Below are positions 1 to 9,066 of a stretch of 64,000 bases of DNA, one piece after another; the first letter of the stretch is position 1; every line of letters begins with the position of its first letter. Source of the DNA: Arthrobacter sp. Marseille-P9274 (GTDB lineage: Bacteria > Actinomycetota > Actinomycetes > Actinomycetales > Micrococcaceae); contig NZ_CAMPOV010000001.1 of NCBI RefSeq assembly GCF_946892675.1, positions 1,524,033 through 1,588,032 of the forward strand. The letters are read 5' to 3'. The notes beneath the pieces were generated by a model. It did no database searches. It worked only from the letters and a program-made list of their open reading frames with translations, and was not told where the DNA came from. A program made the translations under genes and the position numbers.

Positions 1-329
1 GGGAGGCAGAAGCCGATGGCGTCGACTTCCGACAGGGTGTCCGCCACCAGATCGTTCAGCCGCTGGCCCAGCAGGGTCCGGGGCCGGTGCAGCCCCGGTG
101 TATCCACGAGCACCAGCTGGGCATCGGCGCGGTGCACAATGCCGCGGATCGTGTGCCGGGTGGTCTGCGGCTTCGCCGAGGTGATGGCCACCTTCTGGCC
201 GACCAGGGCATTGGTCAGGGTCGATTTCCCGGCGTTGGGCCGCCCCACCAGGGAGACGAAACCGGCACGGTAGTCCTCGGGCCATCCGCTGGTGGCCATG
301 GCCATGGCTTTGTCATCGTGTGCTGTCAT
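1..329 (-). CDS. era: GTPase Era, N-terminal part (cut by window edge)
   Basis: Ribosome-associated GTPase needed for 16S rRNA maturation and 30S assembly. About 109 N-terminal residues are visible. The G1 loop GRPNAGKST lies near residues 29-37, an Era-like switch with TTRHTI near 56-61, and the G3 motif DTPG near 76-79. The rest of the G domain and the KH domain lie outside the window. The ATG start overlaps the stop of the upstream hemolysin-family gene by 4 bases (ATGA), so the two are translationally coupled. It is the last visible gene of the leftward phoH-ybeY-hemolysin-era set. Confidence 0.95.
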   Translation of the reverse strand, partial: MTAHDDKAMAMATSGWPEDYRAGFVSLVGRPNAGKSTLTNALVGQKVAITSAKPQTTRHTIRGIVHRADAQLVLVDTPGLHRPRTLLGQRLNDLVADTLSEVDAIGFCL

Positions 330-1654
330 TTTTCCGGCTCCGGTTCTGCTCTGGCAGGGGTGTGTCTTGGTTCATGGCCGCCGGCGGCGGCCTCGGTCGC
401 GGCGGGTTCCCGCCATGCCAGCACGTGCGACACCCGGTTCCGCCGGCCTTCCAGCCGCTCGGCGTGGATGTGCAGCCCGTCGATCGTCACCTCGCTGCCG
501 ACGATCGGCACCCGGCCGAGGGACTTGGCCAGCAGGCCGCCGACGGTGTCCACTTCCTCGTCGTCGAGGTCCATCCCGAAGAGCTCGCCGACGTCGTCGA
601 TCGAGGTCCTCGCGCTGATCCGGTAGCGGCCCTGCCCGAGGGCCTCGATTTCCGGCCGTTCGGAGTCATACTCGTCCACGATCTCGCCGACGATCTCCTC
701 GATGAGGTCCTCGAGCGTCACCAGGCCGGCGGTGCCGCCGTATTCGTCGATGACGATCGCCACATGGGTCGACTCGCGCTGCAGTTCCTTGAGCAGTTCG
801 CCGACGGCCTTCGACTCGGGGACGTAGCGGACGTCGCGGCACGCTTCGTCCACGGAGGTCCGGGCCGCCGACTCCGGCCTGGTGTGGAGGCGGGCGGCCA
901 CGTCCTTCAGGTAGAGGATGCCCTTGATCTGGTCGGTGTTCTCGCCGATGACCGGGATCCGGGAGTAGCCCGAGCGCAGGAAGAGCGACATCGCCTGCTT
1001 CAGCGAAGCGCCGGAATCGATGGTGACGATGTCCGTGCGCGGGACCATCACGGCCCGCACCTTCGTGTCGCCAAGGTCGAACACGGACTGGATCAGTTCC
1101 GCCTCGGCGTCTTCGATCATGTCCGCCTCGCTGGCCCGGTCCACGAAGTCGCGGAATTCCTCCTCGGAGAAGAAGGCGGCGTCCGCCCGCGGCGCGTTAG
1201 GGGTGACGGCACTGCCCAGCCGGACCAGCCATCCCGGGATCGGGCCAAGGATCCCGCACAGCAGCCTGATCGCAGGGGCGGTCGCCAGGACTACGCCCGT
1301 GGCGTGCATCCGGCCGAACTGCCGGGGCGAAACGCCGACCAGGACAAAGCCGACCGCCGCCATGGCGGCGGTCGCCAGCAGCCCGGCCAGCCAAACATTG
1401 CGCATCAGGTCGTAGAAAAGGAGTGCTACGGCGACCGCGCCGGCGGTCTCGAACCAGATCCTCCAGAAGCGCAGTGCATGCATGTGCGCCACCGGCTCCT
1501 GCAGGATCGTGGCCAGCCGGCGGCCCCGCCCGCTGGAGAGCAGCTGCTCCGCTTCCTGCCGGGGCAGGTAGGTGAAGGCCGCTTCCGCGGCGGTGAGGAC
1601 GGCGGCCAGCAGAATAAAGACCAGCGCGAGGCCGGTCAGCATCCAAATGATCAA
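326..1654 (-). CDS. Hemolysin/CorC-family membrane protein with CBS domains
   Basis: Membrane protein of the CNNM/CorC (DUF21) family, which is linked to divalent-cation (Mg/Co) homeostasis. At 442 aa it has an N-terminal set of hydrophobic segments, the first at residues 1-25, then a pair of CBS domains around residues 210-330 (for example [12 protein letters not shown] and YRIPVI..GILYLKD), then a CorC_HlyC transporter-associated domain. I chose the TTG at 1654 because it overlaps the ybeY stop (TTGA) and has a GGAG about 8 bases upstream. An ATG at 1642 is the alternative. The reading frame stays open far upstream, but that part is antisense to ybeY and is not coding. The exact transported ion cannot be read from the sequence. 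Confidence 0.9.
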   Translation of the reverse strand: MIIWMLTGLALVFILLAAVLTAAEAAFTYLPRQEAEQLLSSGRGRRLATILQEPVAHMHALRFWRIWFETAGAVAVALLFYDLMRNVWLAGLLATAAMAAVGFVLVGVSPRQFGRMHATGVVLATAPAIRLLCGILGPIPGWLVRLGSAVTPNAPRADAAFFSEEEFRDFVDRASEADMIEDAEAELIQSVFDLGDTKVRAVMVPRTDIVTIDSGASLKQAMSLFLRSGYSRIPVIGENTDQIKGILYLKDVAARLHTRPESAARTSVDEACRDVRYVPESKAVGELLKELQRESTHVAIVIDEYGGTAGLVTLEDLIEEIVGEIVDEYDSERPEIEALGQGRYRISARTSIDDVGELFGMDLDDEEVDTVGGLLAKSLGRVPIVGSEVTIDGLHIHAERLEGRRNRVSHVLAWREPAATEAAAGGHEPRHTPARAEPEPEK

Positions 1655-2124
1655 AGGGTGGTCTCCGTGGGCGCTTCCTTGCCGAGGAAGTCGGCCAGCA
1701 GCCGCCGCTGCAGCCCGAACATTTCCTGTTCCTCTTCGGGCTCGGCGTGGTCGTAGCCGAGCAGATGCAGCATCCCGTGCGTCGTCAGCAAGAGCAGCTC
1801 CTCGCCGATGCTGTGCCCGGCCTTCCGGGCCTGCTCCTCGGCGACCTGCGGACAGAGCACGACGTCTCCGAGCACACCCGCCGGGGTCTTCTGGGAAGGC
1901 GTACCCGAGCGAAGCTCGTCCATCGGGAAGGAGAGGACGTCGGTGGGCCCGGGTTCGTCCATCCATTCAATGTGGAGGCGCTCCATGGCCTCCTTATCCA
2001 CCAGGATGATGGAGAGCTCAGCCTCGGGGTGGACATACATGCTGTCGAGCACGAAGCGGCCCAGCCGCGCCAGCTCGGCCTCGTCCGCGGCCATGGCTGA
2101 CTCGTTATTGACCTCGATGCTCAA
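1651..2124 (-). CDS. ybeY: rRNA maturation endoribonuclease YbeY
   Basis: Metal-dependent endoribonuclease for 16S rRNA 3' end maturation and ribosome quality control. It has 157 aa, the usual family length. The zinc-binding motif HGMLHLLGYDH sits at residues 116-126, with the three histidines expected for the family. The N-terminus MSIEVNNES matches actinobacterial YbeY and dictates a TTG start at 2124, overlapping the phoH stop as TTGA. A downstream ATG at 2094 would lose the conserved start. It is coupled to phoH upstream and the CorC-family gene downstream, both by 4-base overlaps. Confidence 0.95.
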   Translation of the reverse strand: MSIEVNNESAMAADEAELARLGRFVLDSMYVHPEAELSIILVDKEAMERLHIEWMDEPGPTDVLSFPMDELRSGTPSQKTPAGVLGDVVLCPQVAEEQARKAGHSIGEELLLLTTHGMLHLLGYDHAEPEEEQEMFGLQRRLLADFLGKEAPTETTL

Positions 2125-3161
2125 TGCTGTCCTTCCCTCGGGGGCCTGTTCCTGGCGGGTACGCGCTGCCGCCGGGTGTCGTCCCAGCGGCTGTAGGCAT
2201 TCACGATGTCGCTGACCAGCCGGTGCCGCACCACGTCGGAGGCATCCAGGATGGAGAAGCTCACATCCTCGACACCCTGCAGGATCTCGCTGACCACCTT
2301 GAGGCCCGAGCTGGAACCGCCGGGCAGGTCGATCTGCGTCACGTCGCCGGTGACCACCATCTTGGAGCCGAACCCCAGGCGGGTCAGGAACATTTTCATC
2401 TGCTCAGGGGTCGTGTTCTGGGCCTCGTCGAGGATGATGAATGCGTCATTGAGCGTCCGGCCGCGCATGTAGGCCAGCGGCGCCACTTCAATGGTGCCCG
2501 CAGCCATCAGGCGCGGGATGGAGTCCGGGTCCATCATGTCGTGCAGGGCATCGTAGAGCGGGCGCAGGTACGGGTCGATCTTGTCGCTGAGCGTTCCCGG
2601 CAGGAAGCCGAGCCGCTCCCCCGCCTCGACAGCGGGACGCGTCAGGATGATCCGGTTGACCTCCTTGTGCTGCAGGGCCTGGACCGCCTTGGCCATGGCC
2701 AGGTAGGTCTTGCCCGTGCCGGCGGGGCCGATCCCGAAAACGATCGTGTGGTTGTCGATGGCCTCGACGTAGTCCTTCTGGTTCAGCGTCTTGGGCCGGA
2801 TGGTCCGCCCGCGCGAGGACAGGATGTTCAGCGTCAGGACCTCGGAAGGCCTGGCGACCGACTGTTCGCTCAGCATGCGCAGCAGCTGCTCGACGACCTG
2901 GGGCGTCACGCGCGTGTCATTGGCGGCCAGGGTCCTGATCTCTGCCAGCAGCCGCCCGGTGCGCTCCACGGCCTGGGGCGGGCCCGTTATGGACAGCTCA
3001 TTGCCGCGCACGTGCAGGTCCACGTCGGTGAACTCGGACTCGATCAGCCGCAGCACCTCGTCCTGGGCACCCAGTGCCCTGACCATATGCTCGGGCGATT
3101 CGAAGTGCACAGAGAGACTACCGGATCCTAGCGGATCAACATCCAATTGTGTTTCCGACAT
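2121..3161 (-). CDS. phoH: PhoH-family ATPase
   Basis: PhoH-like P-loop ATPase, 346 aa. Relatives are described as phosphate-starvation-inducible and thought to act in RNA metabolism; the phoH-ybeY-era neighbourhood supports a role near ribosome biogenesis. Walker A GPAGTGKT lies near residues 145-152 and Walker B (FIILDEAQN) about 100 residues later. A roughly 110-residue N-terminal region, KH-like in this family, precedes the ATPase. The ATG at 3161 is preferred. No strong Shine-Dalgarno is evident immediately upstream. It is the first gene of the leftward phoH-ybeY-CorC-era operon. Confidence 0.93.
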   Translation of the reverse strand: MSETQLDVDPLGSGSLSVHFESPEHMVRALGAQDEVLRLIESEFTDVDLHVRGNELSITGPPQAVERTGRLLAEIRTLAANDTRVTPQVVEQLLRMLSEQSVARPSEVLTLNILSSRGRTIRPKTLNQKDYVEAIDNHTIVFGIGPAGTGKTYLAMAKAVQALQHKEVNRIILTRPAVEAGERLGFLPGTLSDKIDPYLRPLYDALHDMMDPDSIPRLMAAGTIEVAPLAYMRGRTLNDAFIILDEAQNTTPEQMKMFLTRLGFGSKMVVTGDVTQIDLPGGSSSGLKVVSEILQGVEDVSFSILDASDVVRHRLVSDIVNAYSRWDDTRRQRVPARNRPPREGQH

Positions 3162-3487
3162 AGTGCGGCCTGACCCGGCCTTCCATCGCCCCTTCAGTAG
3201 TGTTCGGCTGCTGGCCTACTGCTCGGTTCCGCCCGCCCGAACGGGCGCGCGATTCATACATCAATGCTACGGCACGCAACCGCCGTCGACCCATGGTGCG
3301 CGCACCGGCCGTTCGGTATCGATCCTGTTTCGATCCTGCATCAGTCCGGTTGAGAGGACCCGAATCGTCCCCGGCACGGACCGGGTATGTGCCAAGCTAG
3401 TCTCTCGGACACCGGCACCGGCCGGTTTCCGCAGGTCCTCCTTGGACTTGGACGACGAACGCAGCCGCAAGATAAAGGAACGCAGCT
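3162..3487. other. Divergent intergenic region between phoH and the GerMN lipoprotein gene
   Basis: This 326-base gap holds no convincing gene. It must contain the promoters of leftward phoH and the rightward lipoprotein gene, but no -35/-10 pair with good spacing stands out on either strand. It contains a direct repeat TCGATCCTG at 3319-3327 and 3330-3338 (11-base period, one helical turn), which could be an operator half-site pair. A small palindrome CGCCCG-AA-CGGGCG lies at 3234-3247. An AAAGGAA Shine-Dalgarno at 3474-3480 serves the lipoprotein gene. Confidence 0.5.
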
Positions 3488-4450
3488 ATTTCCCCCGAAC
3501 AGACCCGGCACCCGGCCCCGACGCGCAAGTTCCGCGCCTGGCTGGCCGTCCTGACGCTCGGCAGCGTCGTGCTGATCGGCTGTTCCCCGGCGGGTCCCGG
3601 CAGTGAGCCACGAACGTCGATGCCGCCCAGCACGGGGGGCCCCACCATCATGAGCAGCCCGCTGGTCACCAGTGCCCCCTTGGAGACACCGGAGAGCACG
3701 TCGCTTTCGCCCGTGTACTGGCTCGGCGAGAACGCGGACAGCGTCTTCCTCTACCGCGAGTTCCGTTCGGCGGAGGACCTCGGAGATCCCATCACGACGG
3801 CGGTCAACGCCGCTCTGTCGCTGCAGCCGCTCGATTCCGACTACTTCAATCCGTGGCGGCCGGCTTCCAAGGTCGGCACGTCGATCACCAAAGGCTCGGT
3901 CATCACGCTGGACATCTCCTCGGACGCCTTCAAGGCCAACGTCGACGAAGGCATCGCCGAGCGCGCCATCCAGCAGTTGGTCTACACAGCCACGGCCGCC
4001 GCCGCCAACGCCGGCCTTAGCACCCCGGGCAACCCCCTCGAAGTGGAAATCCTGGTGGACGGCCACCGCGGGTACATGGCCTTCGGCTATGTGAAACTCG
4101 GCGCCCTGATGACCCGAAATCCTGAACTGACGGCGCCGATCTGGGTCATCGACCCCCAGCAGGATGCAGCCTTGAACGACCGGCTGGAGGTCTACGGCCG
4201 CGCCGTCGCCATCGACGCGGAGCTGTCGTGGCAGGTCTCCCGGCTGAAGGATGCCGAGGACACCGGCAGCGGCAGCAAGGTCAAGTCCGGCACAGTCGGG
4301 ATCAACGCCCCCGACGGCGCCTCCGGAGAGTTCCGGTTCGGTCTCGACCTCCCCGCGGGGACGTACCGGCTCAGCGTGTTCGATGCCGCCCAGGACGGGG
4401 CGGCCGCCACGGAGTTGAATCCGGACAGCAAGACCTTTAGCGTCAAGTAG
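3488..4450 (+). CDS. GerMN-domain lipoprotein, probable ATT start
   Basis: Predicted secreted lipoprotein, 320 aa, of the GerMN (spore-germination-like) family that in actinobacteria is anchored outside the membrane; its function is unknown. From 3488 the protein has a short basic N-terminus (RKFR), a hydrophobic stretch and the lipobox LIGC with the modified Cys at residue 32. A Ser/Thr/Pro-rich linker and GerMN-type repeats (for example residues 75-215) follow. The frame is closed by TAA at 3473 and contains no ATG, GTG or TTG before the GTG at 3569, which would leave only four residues ahead of the Cys. ATT at 3488, seven bases after AAAGGAA, is therefore my best start. It stands alone on the plus strand between phoH and rsmE. 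A sequencing error in the N-terminus is the alternative. Confidence 0.72.
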   Translation: MSPEQTRHPAPTRKFRAWLAVLTLGSVVLIGCSPAGPGSEPRTSMPPSTGGPTIMSSPLVTSAPLETPESTSLSPVYWLGENADSVFLYREFRSAEDLGDPITTAVNAALSLQPLDSDYFNPWRPASKVGTSITKGSVITLDISSDAFKANVDEGIAERAIQQLVYTATAAAANAGLSTPGNPLEVEILVDGHRGYMAFGYVKLGALMTRNPELTAPIWVIDPQQDAALNDRLEVYGRAVAIDAELSWQVSRLKDAEDTGSGSKVKSGTVGINAPDGASGEFRFGLDLPAGTYRLSVFDAAQDGAAATELNPDSKTFSVK

Positions 4451-4485
4451 CCGCTCATCCAGCAGTAGCGGGCAGGCCGGCGCGG

Positions 4486-5247
4486 CTACCAGCGCCGCAG
4501 CTGGACGCTCAGCAGCGTGACGGCCGCGGGTCCCGCGGTCGACGAGCGCAGCACATGCGGCCCCAGCCGGACGGCGACCGCGCCGGCGGCGAGCATCTGC
4601 TCGACCTCCTGCGGGCTCATGCCGCCTTCCGGCCCCACAATCATGAGGACACTGCCATCCCCGTCACTTGGCAGTCCGGCCTCTGCCACCGCGTCAGCCA
4701 GCGATCGCGCTGCGTCTTCATGGAGGATCAGCGCAACTCGGCTGGAGGCAATCAGCCGGCACAGGTCCTTCAGGCCCACGAGCGTGCCGACCTCCGGGAT
4801 GACCGCGCGGCGCGACTGCTTCGCCGCCGCCCTGACCGTCGCCTCCCACTTCGCCTGTCCCTTGGCCGCCTTCGCATCCCGCCAGCGGACGATGCTGCGC
4901 TCCGACTGCCACGGCACCACGCGGTCGACGCCGAGCTCCGTGGCGGCTTCGATGGCCATCTCGTCCCGGTCGCCCTTCGCCAGCGCCTGGACCAGCGTCA
5001 GGCTGTAGGGAGGCGCGGGATCGACGGCTACCGACTCGGCCCGGACGGTCAGCTCCTGGGGCGCAACGGCAGTAACCGTGCCGGAGAGGCGCTTCCCGGT
5101 TCCGTCCACGATGTCCACCGCTTCACCGGCGGCCAGGCGCTTGACCGCGACGGCGTGCCGCGCCTCCGCGCCGGTGAGGACGAACAGCGCGCCGGGGGCA
5201 ACGCCGTCGAACTCTGAAGGCTCAGCGAAAAAGACCGGGTTGGTCAT
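4486..5247 (-). CDS. rsmE: 16S rRNA (uracil-1498-N3)-methyltransferase RsmE
   Basis: SPOUT-class methyltransferase that makes m3U1498 in 16S rRNA using SAM. At 253 aa it is standard length. There is an N-terminal PUA-like domain (about 1-75, with GAEARHAVAVKRL) and a C-terminal SPOUT domain ending in the SAM-binding knot (IVGPEGGMSPQE, then GPHVLRSSTAGPAAV). The gene starts 3 bases after the dnaJ stop and is in the same operon as hrcA and dnaJ. Convergent with the GerMN lipoprotein gene. Confidence 0.95.
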   Translation of the reverse strand: MTNPVFFAEPSEFDGVAPGALFVLTGAEARHAVAVKRLAAGEAVDIVDGTGKRLSGTVTAVAPQELTVRAESVAVDPAPPYSLTLVQALAKGDRDEMAIEAATELGVDRVVPWQSERSIVRWRDAKAAKGQAKWEATVRAAAKQSRRAVIPEVGTLVGLKDLCRLIASSRVALILHEDAARSLADAVAEAGLPSDGDGSVLMIVGPEGGMSPQEVEQMLAAGAVAVRLGPHVLRSSTAGPAAVTLLSVQLRRW

Positions 5248-5250
5248 GGG

Positions 5251-6381
5251 TCAGAGGTGGCCGAGCTTGTCGCGGAGCCGGGCGAAGACGCCGGTGCCAC
5301 TGCCGGCGAGCTTCCCTTCGGTGTACTGCTCGCCGCGGGCCTGGGACAGCTGCCGCAGCAGGCTCTCCTGCTCTGAATCGAGCTTGGTCGGCGTCTCGAC
5401 GTGGATGTGGACCTTGAGGTCGCCGCGGCCGTAGCCGCGCAAGTGCGTGACGCCCAGGCCGCGCAGGTTAATAATCTCGCCCGCCTGCGTGCCGGGCTTG
5501 ATGTCCAGCTGCTGGGGGCCGTCGAAGGTGTCCAGCTCGAGCTCGGTGCCAAGGGCGGCCGCGGTCATGGGCACGGACATCGTGACGTGCAGGTCATCGC
5601 CTTCCCGCAGGAAGTTCTTGTCCTGGGCCACGCGGATCTCCACATACAGGTCGCCCTGCGGTCCGCCGCCGGGACCGGTCTCCCCCTGTCCCGCCAGCTG
5701 GATGCGGGTGCCGGTGGCCACACCGGCCGGGATCTTGATGGTCAGCGACCGGCGGCTGCGAATGCGGCCCTCGCCGTTGCACTCGTTGCACGGATCGGGA
5801 ATGACCGTGCCGTAGCCCTGGCAGCTGCCGCAGGGGGCGGCGGTCATGACCTGGCCGAGGATGGAGCGGACGGCGCGATGGACCTGGCCGGACCCGCCGC
5901 AGATGTCGCAGGTGCGCGGGCTGGTGCCTGGGCGGCAGCAGCTGCCGTCGCAGGTCGGGCAGATGACGGCGGTATCCACCTCGATCTTCTTGTTGACGCC
6001 GAAAACGGCGTCCTTAAGGTCGATCTTTACGTTGATCAGGGCGTCCTGCCCGCGCTGGCGGCGCGAGGCCGGTCCCCCGCCGCCTCCGGGGCCGCCGAAG
6101 AAGGTCTCAAAGATGTCCTGGAAGGCGAAGCCTGCGCCGGAGTAGCCGCTGCCGAATCCACTGTCCGTACCGTTCTCGTTGCCGGTCGTGTCGTATACCC
6201 GGCGCTTCTGCGGGTCGGAGAGCACTTCGTAGGCGTGGCTGACACGCTTGAACTCTTCGGCCGCCTGGGGGCCATCGTTGACATCCGGATGCAGCTTCCG
6301 TGCCAGCTTGCGGTAGGCCTTCTTGATTTCCTCAGCCGTGGCATCCTGGCTGACACCGAGAACGTCGTAGTGGTTGCTCAC
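5251..6381 (-). CDS. dnaJ: Chaperone protein DnaJ (second, hrcA-linked copy)
   Basis: Co-chaperone of DnaK, 376 aa, the DnaJ2 type usually linked to hrcA in actinobacteria. There is a J domain at residues 1-70 with the HPD triad (LHPDVND), a Gly/Phe-rich linker near 75-115, and a cysteine-rich zinc region near 135-215. A C-terminal substrate-binding domain follows. The first zinc repeat reads CPTCDGSCC, where many DnaJ proteins have CxxCxGxG; the other repeats ([24 protein letters not shown]) are regular. GTG at 6381 is chosen because the protein then begins at the J domain and AGGAAAGAAG precedes it; an ATG 48 bases upstream lacks both. Regulated with hrcA through the CIRCE element upstream. 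Confidence 0.94.
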   Translation of the reverse strand: MSNHYDVLGVSQDATAEEIKKAYRKLARKLHPDVNDGPQAAEEFKRVSHAYEVLSDPQKRRVYDTTGNENGTDSGFGSGYSGAGFAFQDIFETFFGGPGGGGGPASRRQRGQDALINVKIDLKDAVFGVNKKIEVDTAVICPTCDGSCCRPGTSPRTCDICGGSGQVHRAVRSILGQVMTAAPCGSCQGYGTVIPDPCNECNGEGRIRSRRSLTIKIPAGVATGTRIQLAGQGETGPGGGPQGDLYVEIRVAQDKNFLREGDDLHVTMSVPMTAAALGTELELDTFDGPQQLDIKPGTQAGEIINLRGLGVTHLRGYGRGDLKVHIHVETPTKLDSEQESLLRQLSQARGEQYTEGKLAGSGTGVFARLRDKLGHL

Positions 6382-6449
6382 CTGGTTAACTTCTTTCCTG
6401 GAATCGGTTGGCGGACAGTGGCTGTCCAACTGCTGCTTGCTGCCGGCAC

Positions 6450-7463
6450 CTAGCCGGCGAGGATCCTCGAAAGGTAGCGTGCGACCGCACGTACTGCCGC
6501 CATCGTCGTCGGGTAGTCCATCCGGGTCGGACCGAGGATGCCGACCTTCGCGGAGGCATCCGGTCCATAGCCCGTGGCAATCACGGAGGTCTCGGCCAGC
6601 GAACCGTACGGGTTCTCGCTGCCGATCCGCACCGAGACGCCTCGCGCATCCTGCTGCATCTCCGACAGTAGCCGGAGCATGACCACCTGCTCTTCGAGGG
6701 CCTCGAGGATGGGCCCGATGGTCAGCGGGAAATCCATGGTGGAACGGGCGAGGTTGGCCGTGCCAGCCAGCAGGATCCGCTCCTCGTGGGTGGCTTCGGC
6801 GAGTTTCACCAGCGCCGCCCCGAGTTCCCGTGCCACGGCGGCCGATTCGGGCCGGACACTCTGCACCGTGCCGTCCACCAGACGGCGCAGGGCTTCCAGC
6901 GGGTGGCCGGACAAGTCGGACAGGAAAGCGGTCCGCAGGTCGGACAGCTGCTGGTCCGTCACCTCCGCGGGGAGGCCGATGACCTGCTGCTCAACCTTGC
7001 CGTTGTCCGCGATCACCACGACCAGGGCCCGCGCTGGCGCCAGCAGGACGAACTCGATATGCCGCAGCCTGGCGCGGCCCAGCTGCGGGTACTGGATGAC
7101 CGCGACCTGGTGCGTGAGCTGCGAGAGCAGCCGCACCGTCCGCTCCATCACGTCATCGAGGTCGTCCGCGCCCTCTAGGAGGGTCTGGATCGCCCGGCGT
7201 TCGGCTTGCGAGAGCGGTTTGACGTCCGAGATGCGGTCCACGAACAGACGGTAGCCCTTGTCCGTCGGGATGCGCCCTGCACTGGTGTGCGGGGCCACGA
7301 TGAGCCCCTCTTCCTCCAGCGCCGCCATATCGTTGCGGATCGTGGCCGATGAAACACCGAGGTGGTGCCTCTCCACGAGGGCCTTCGAACCGACAGGCTC
7401 GCGCGAATGAACGTAGTCTTCAACGATCGCGCGAAGCACTTCCAGCCGTCGGACTTCGCTCAC
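6450..7463 (-). CDS. hrcA: Heat-inducible transcriptional repressor HrcA
   Basis: Repressor that binds CIRCE operators and controls class I heat-shock genes. 337 aa. The N-terminal winged helix (residues 1-80) includes [22 protein letters not shown], split here only for naming. A GAF-like and a dimerisation/insert region follow. GTG at 7463 is chosen because a near-perfect AGGAGGTG lies just upstream and the protein begins [13 protein letters not shown] as in the family. First gene of hrcA-dnaJ-rsmE. A CIRCE element about 40 bases upstream indicates autoregulation. Confidence 0.95.
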   Translation of the reverse strand: MSEVRRLEVLRAIVEDYVHSREPVGSKALVERHHLGVSSATIRNDMAALEEEGLIVAPHTSAGRIPTDKGYRLFVDRISDVKPLSQAERRAIQTLLEGADDLDDVMERTVRLLSQLTHQVAVIQYPQLGRARLRHIEFVLLAPARALVVVIADNGKVEQQVIGLPAEVTDQQLSDLRTAFLSDLSGHPLEALRRLVDGTVQSVRPESAAVARELGAALVKLAEATHEERILLAGTANLARSTMDFPLTIGPILEALEEQVVMLRLLSEMQQDARGVSVRIGSENPYGSLAETSVIATGYGPDASAKVGILGPTRMDYPTTMAAVRAVARYLSRILAG

Positions 7464-7504
7464 GGTACACCTCCTGATTCTGCTTGGCCGGCACGCGCAC
7501 AGCA

Positions 7505-7531
7505 TTAGCACTCAACACGCCTAAGTGCTAA
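7505..7531 (-). promoter_or_regulatory. CIRCE operator (HrcA binding site)
   Basis: Inverted repeat TTAGCACTC (7505-7513), nine-base spacer, AAGTGCTAA (7523-7531). This matches the CIRCE consensus TTAGCACTC-N9-GAGTGCTAA at all but one position (A for G at the first base of the right arm). It lies 42 bases upstream of the hrcA start and would allow HrcA to repress its own hrcA-dnaJ-rsmE transcript. The divergent DUF3097 gene begins 134 bases away on the other side and could also be affected. Confidence 0.93.
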
Positions 7532-7665
7532 GTCTAATACGTTACGGCCGTTGTTAGCATTGTCGGGCGGCCCGAGGCCGTCCCGCGGTTCCGCTGGCGG
7601 CCCCGCCGCGGCGGAAGCCGCTCCCGTCTTCTCCACTCACTACGGCACGAACAAAGGAAGTCGCT

Positions 7666-8508
7666 ATGAGCAGTTACGGTTGGGGCCCGCAGGATCTCTC
7701 CGCCCCCAAGGCCCGGCAGCTGCGCGAGGTCCCAGCCGAGCCCGGCCTTGTCCTGGAGGACGTCCAGTCCGGTTGGGTCGGCGCCGTCGTCCGCGTGGAA
7801 AAGTCGGGCGGCGTCCACCTTGTCTCGCTCGAGGACCGGCGCGGGAAGACCAAGTCCTTCCCCCTGGGTTTCGGCTTCCTGCTCGAGGGTGAGCCGGTGA
7901 AGGTCGTCGCCGCGACGCCGAAGGCGCGGCCCGCCGGTCCGCAGCGAACCGCTTCCGGTTCCGTCCGGGTGGAGGGATTGCGCGCCCAGGTCGCCAAGGC
8001 GAGCCGGATCTGGGTCGAAGGCAAGCACGATGCGGAACTGGTCGAGAAGGTCTGGGGGCACGATTTGCGGGTCGAAGGCATCGTCGTCGAACCCCTGCAC
8101 GGCGTCGACGACCTGGCTGCCGCCGTCGAAAGCTTCGGCCCCGGGCCGGACCGGAAGCTTGGCATCCTCGTGGACCATCTGCTCCCCAACACCAAGGAGT
8201 GGCGAATCGCCGAAGCCGCGATGGCCGTTCCGGCCGCCCGTGGCAACGTGCTGATCGTCGGGCACCCCTACGTGGACGTGTGGCAGGCCATCAAGCCCTC
8301 GGTTATCGGGCTGGACAAGTGGCCAACCGTGCCGCGCGGCACCGATTGGAAGACCGGGATCCTGACCGGACTCGGGTGGCCGCACAGCACGCAGGCGGAC
8401 ATCGCGGACGGCTGGAAGCGGCTGCTGGGCAGCGTCCGAACCTATGCCGACCTCGAACCGTCATTGCTGGGGCGGGTGGAGGAAGTGATCGATTTCCTCA
8501 CCGCCTGA
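7666..8508 (+). CDS. DUF3097 family protein with Toprim-like motifs
   Basis: Conserved actinobacterial protein of unknown function, 280 aa. Residues 30-90 look like a small beta-rich domain (GWVGAVVRVEKSGG, then KTKSFPLGFGFLLEG). From residue about 110 the sequence reads RIWVEGKHDAELVEKVWG and later KLGILVDHLLPNTKEW. This pattern (Glu in VEGKxDA, then an acidic residue after a hydrophobic strand) resembles the Toprim fold of RNase M5 and primases. The similarity is my reading of motifs, not a search. ATG at 7666 is followed directly by the conserved start. The gene is divergent from hrcA and faces the same way as the DUF4870 gene. Confidence 0.85.
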   Translation: MSSYGWGPQDLSAPKARQLREVPAEPGLVLEDVQSGWVGAVVRVEKSGGVHLVSLEDRRGKTKSFPLGFGFLLEGEPVKVVAATPKARPAGPQRTASGSVRVEGLRAQVAKASRIWVEGKHDAELVEKVWGHDLRVEGIVVEPLHGVDDLAAAVESFGPGPDRKLGILVDHLLPNTKEWRIAEAAMAVPAARGNVLIVGHPYVDVWQAIKPSVIGLDKWPTVPRGTDWKTGILTGLGWPHSTQADIADGWKRLLGSVRTYADLEPSLLGRVEEVIDFLTA

Positions 8509-8618
8509 GGGCCTTTGGGACCATGCAGCGACCAATCTGCCATTTGCAGCCACTGCGTGCTCAACTTACCCTCATAGAAGTGAAATCGAGCAACACCACT
8601 TATTACGAGGCAGGTCCT

Positions 8619-9041
8619 GTGTCAGACAACACCGCGCGCAACGAGCCTTCGGGGCGTCCACCGGCGCGCCGGACGCAGTACCAAAGCGCTGCTTCATCGG
8701 CCCTGCCGCTGACGCCGTCCGAGGACCGGCAGTGGGCCACGATGGCGCATTTCGGCGGCATCCTGGGCTGCCTCCCCTCGCTGGTGATCTACCTGATCTT
8801 CAAGGACCGCGGGCCATTCACCGCGCAGGAATCGAAGGAGGCGCTGAACTTCACCCTGCCGCCGACCGTCGTGGCCATCGTCGCCAACCTGCTGATCCTG
8901 ATCCCGGCGGTGAGTGGATTCTTCGCCGTGGTGGCGGCCGCGATTTGGGTTTTCCTGACGGTCTTCTCCGTCAAGGCGGGCATTGAGGTCAACCGCGGTC
9001 GGCCCTACCAGTACCCGCTCAACCTGCGCTTCATCCGCTAG
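8619..9041 (+). CDS. DUF4870 domain-containing small membrane protein
   Basis: Membrane protein of unknown function, 140 aa. A 35-residue Ser/Arg/Pro-rich cytoplasmic tail leads into the DUF4870 core. That core starts with RQWATMAHFGG and has three hydrophobic segments around residues 48-65, 82-105 and 108-125, ending in GRPYQYPLNLRFIR. GTG at 8619 gives the natural N-terminus; a GAGG lies about 10 bases upstream. An in-frame opening continues far upstream but is only a shadow of the DUF3097 gene. It is convergent with hemW. Confidence 0.85.
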   Translation: MSDNTARNEPSGRPPARRTQYQSAASSALPLTPSEDRQWATMAHFGGILGCLPSLVIYLIFKDRGPFTAQESKEALNFTLPPTVVAIVANLLILIPAVSGFFAVVAAAIWVFLTVFSVKAGIEVNRGRPYQYPLNLRFIR

Positions 9042-9066
9042 GCGCGGCCAGGGGCGGCTGCCCGGC

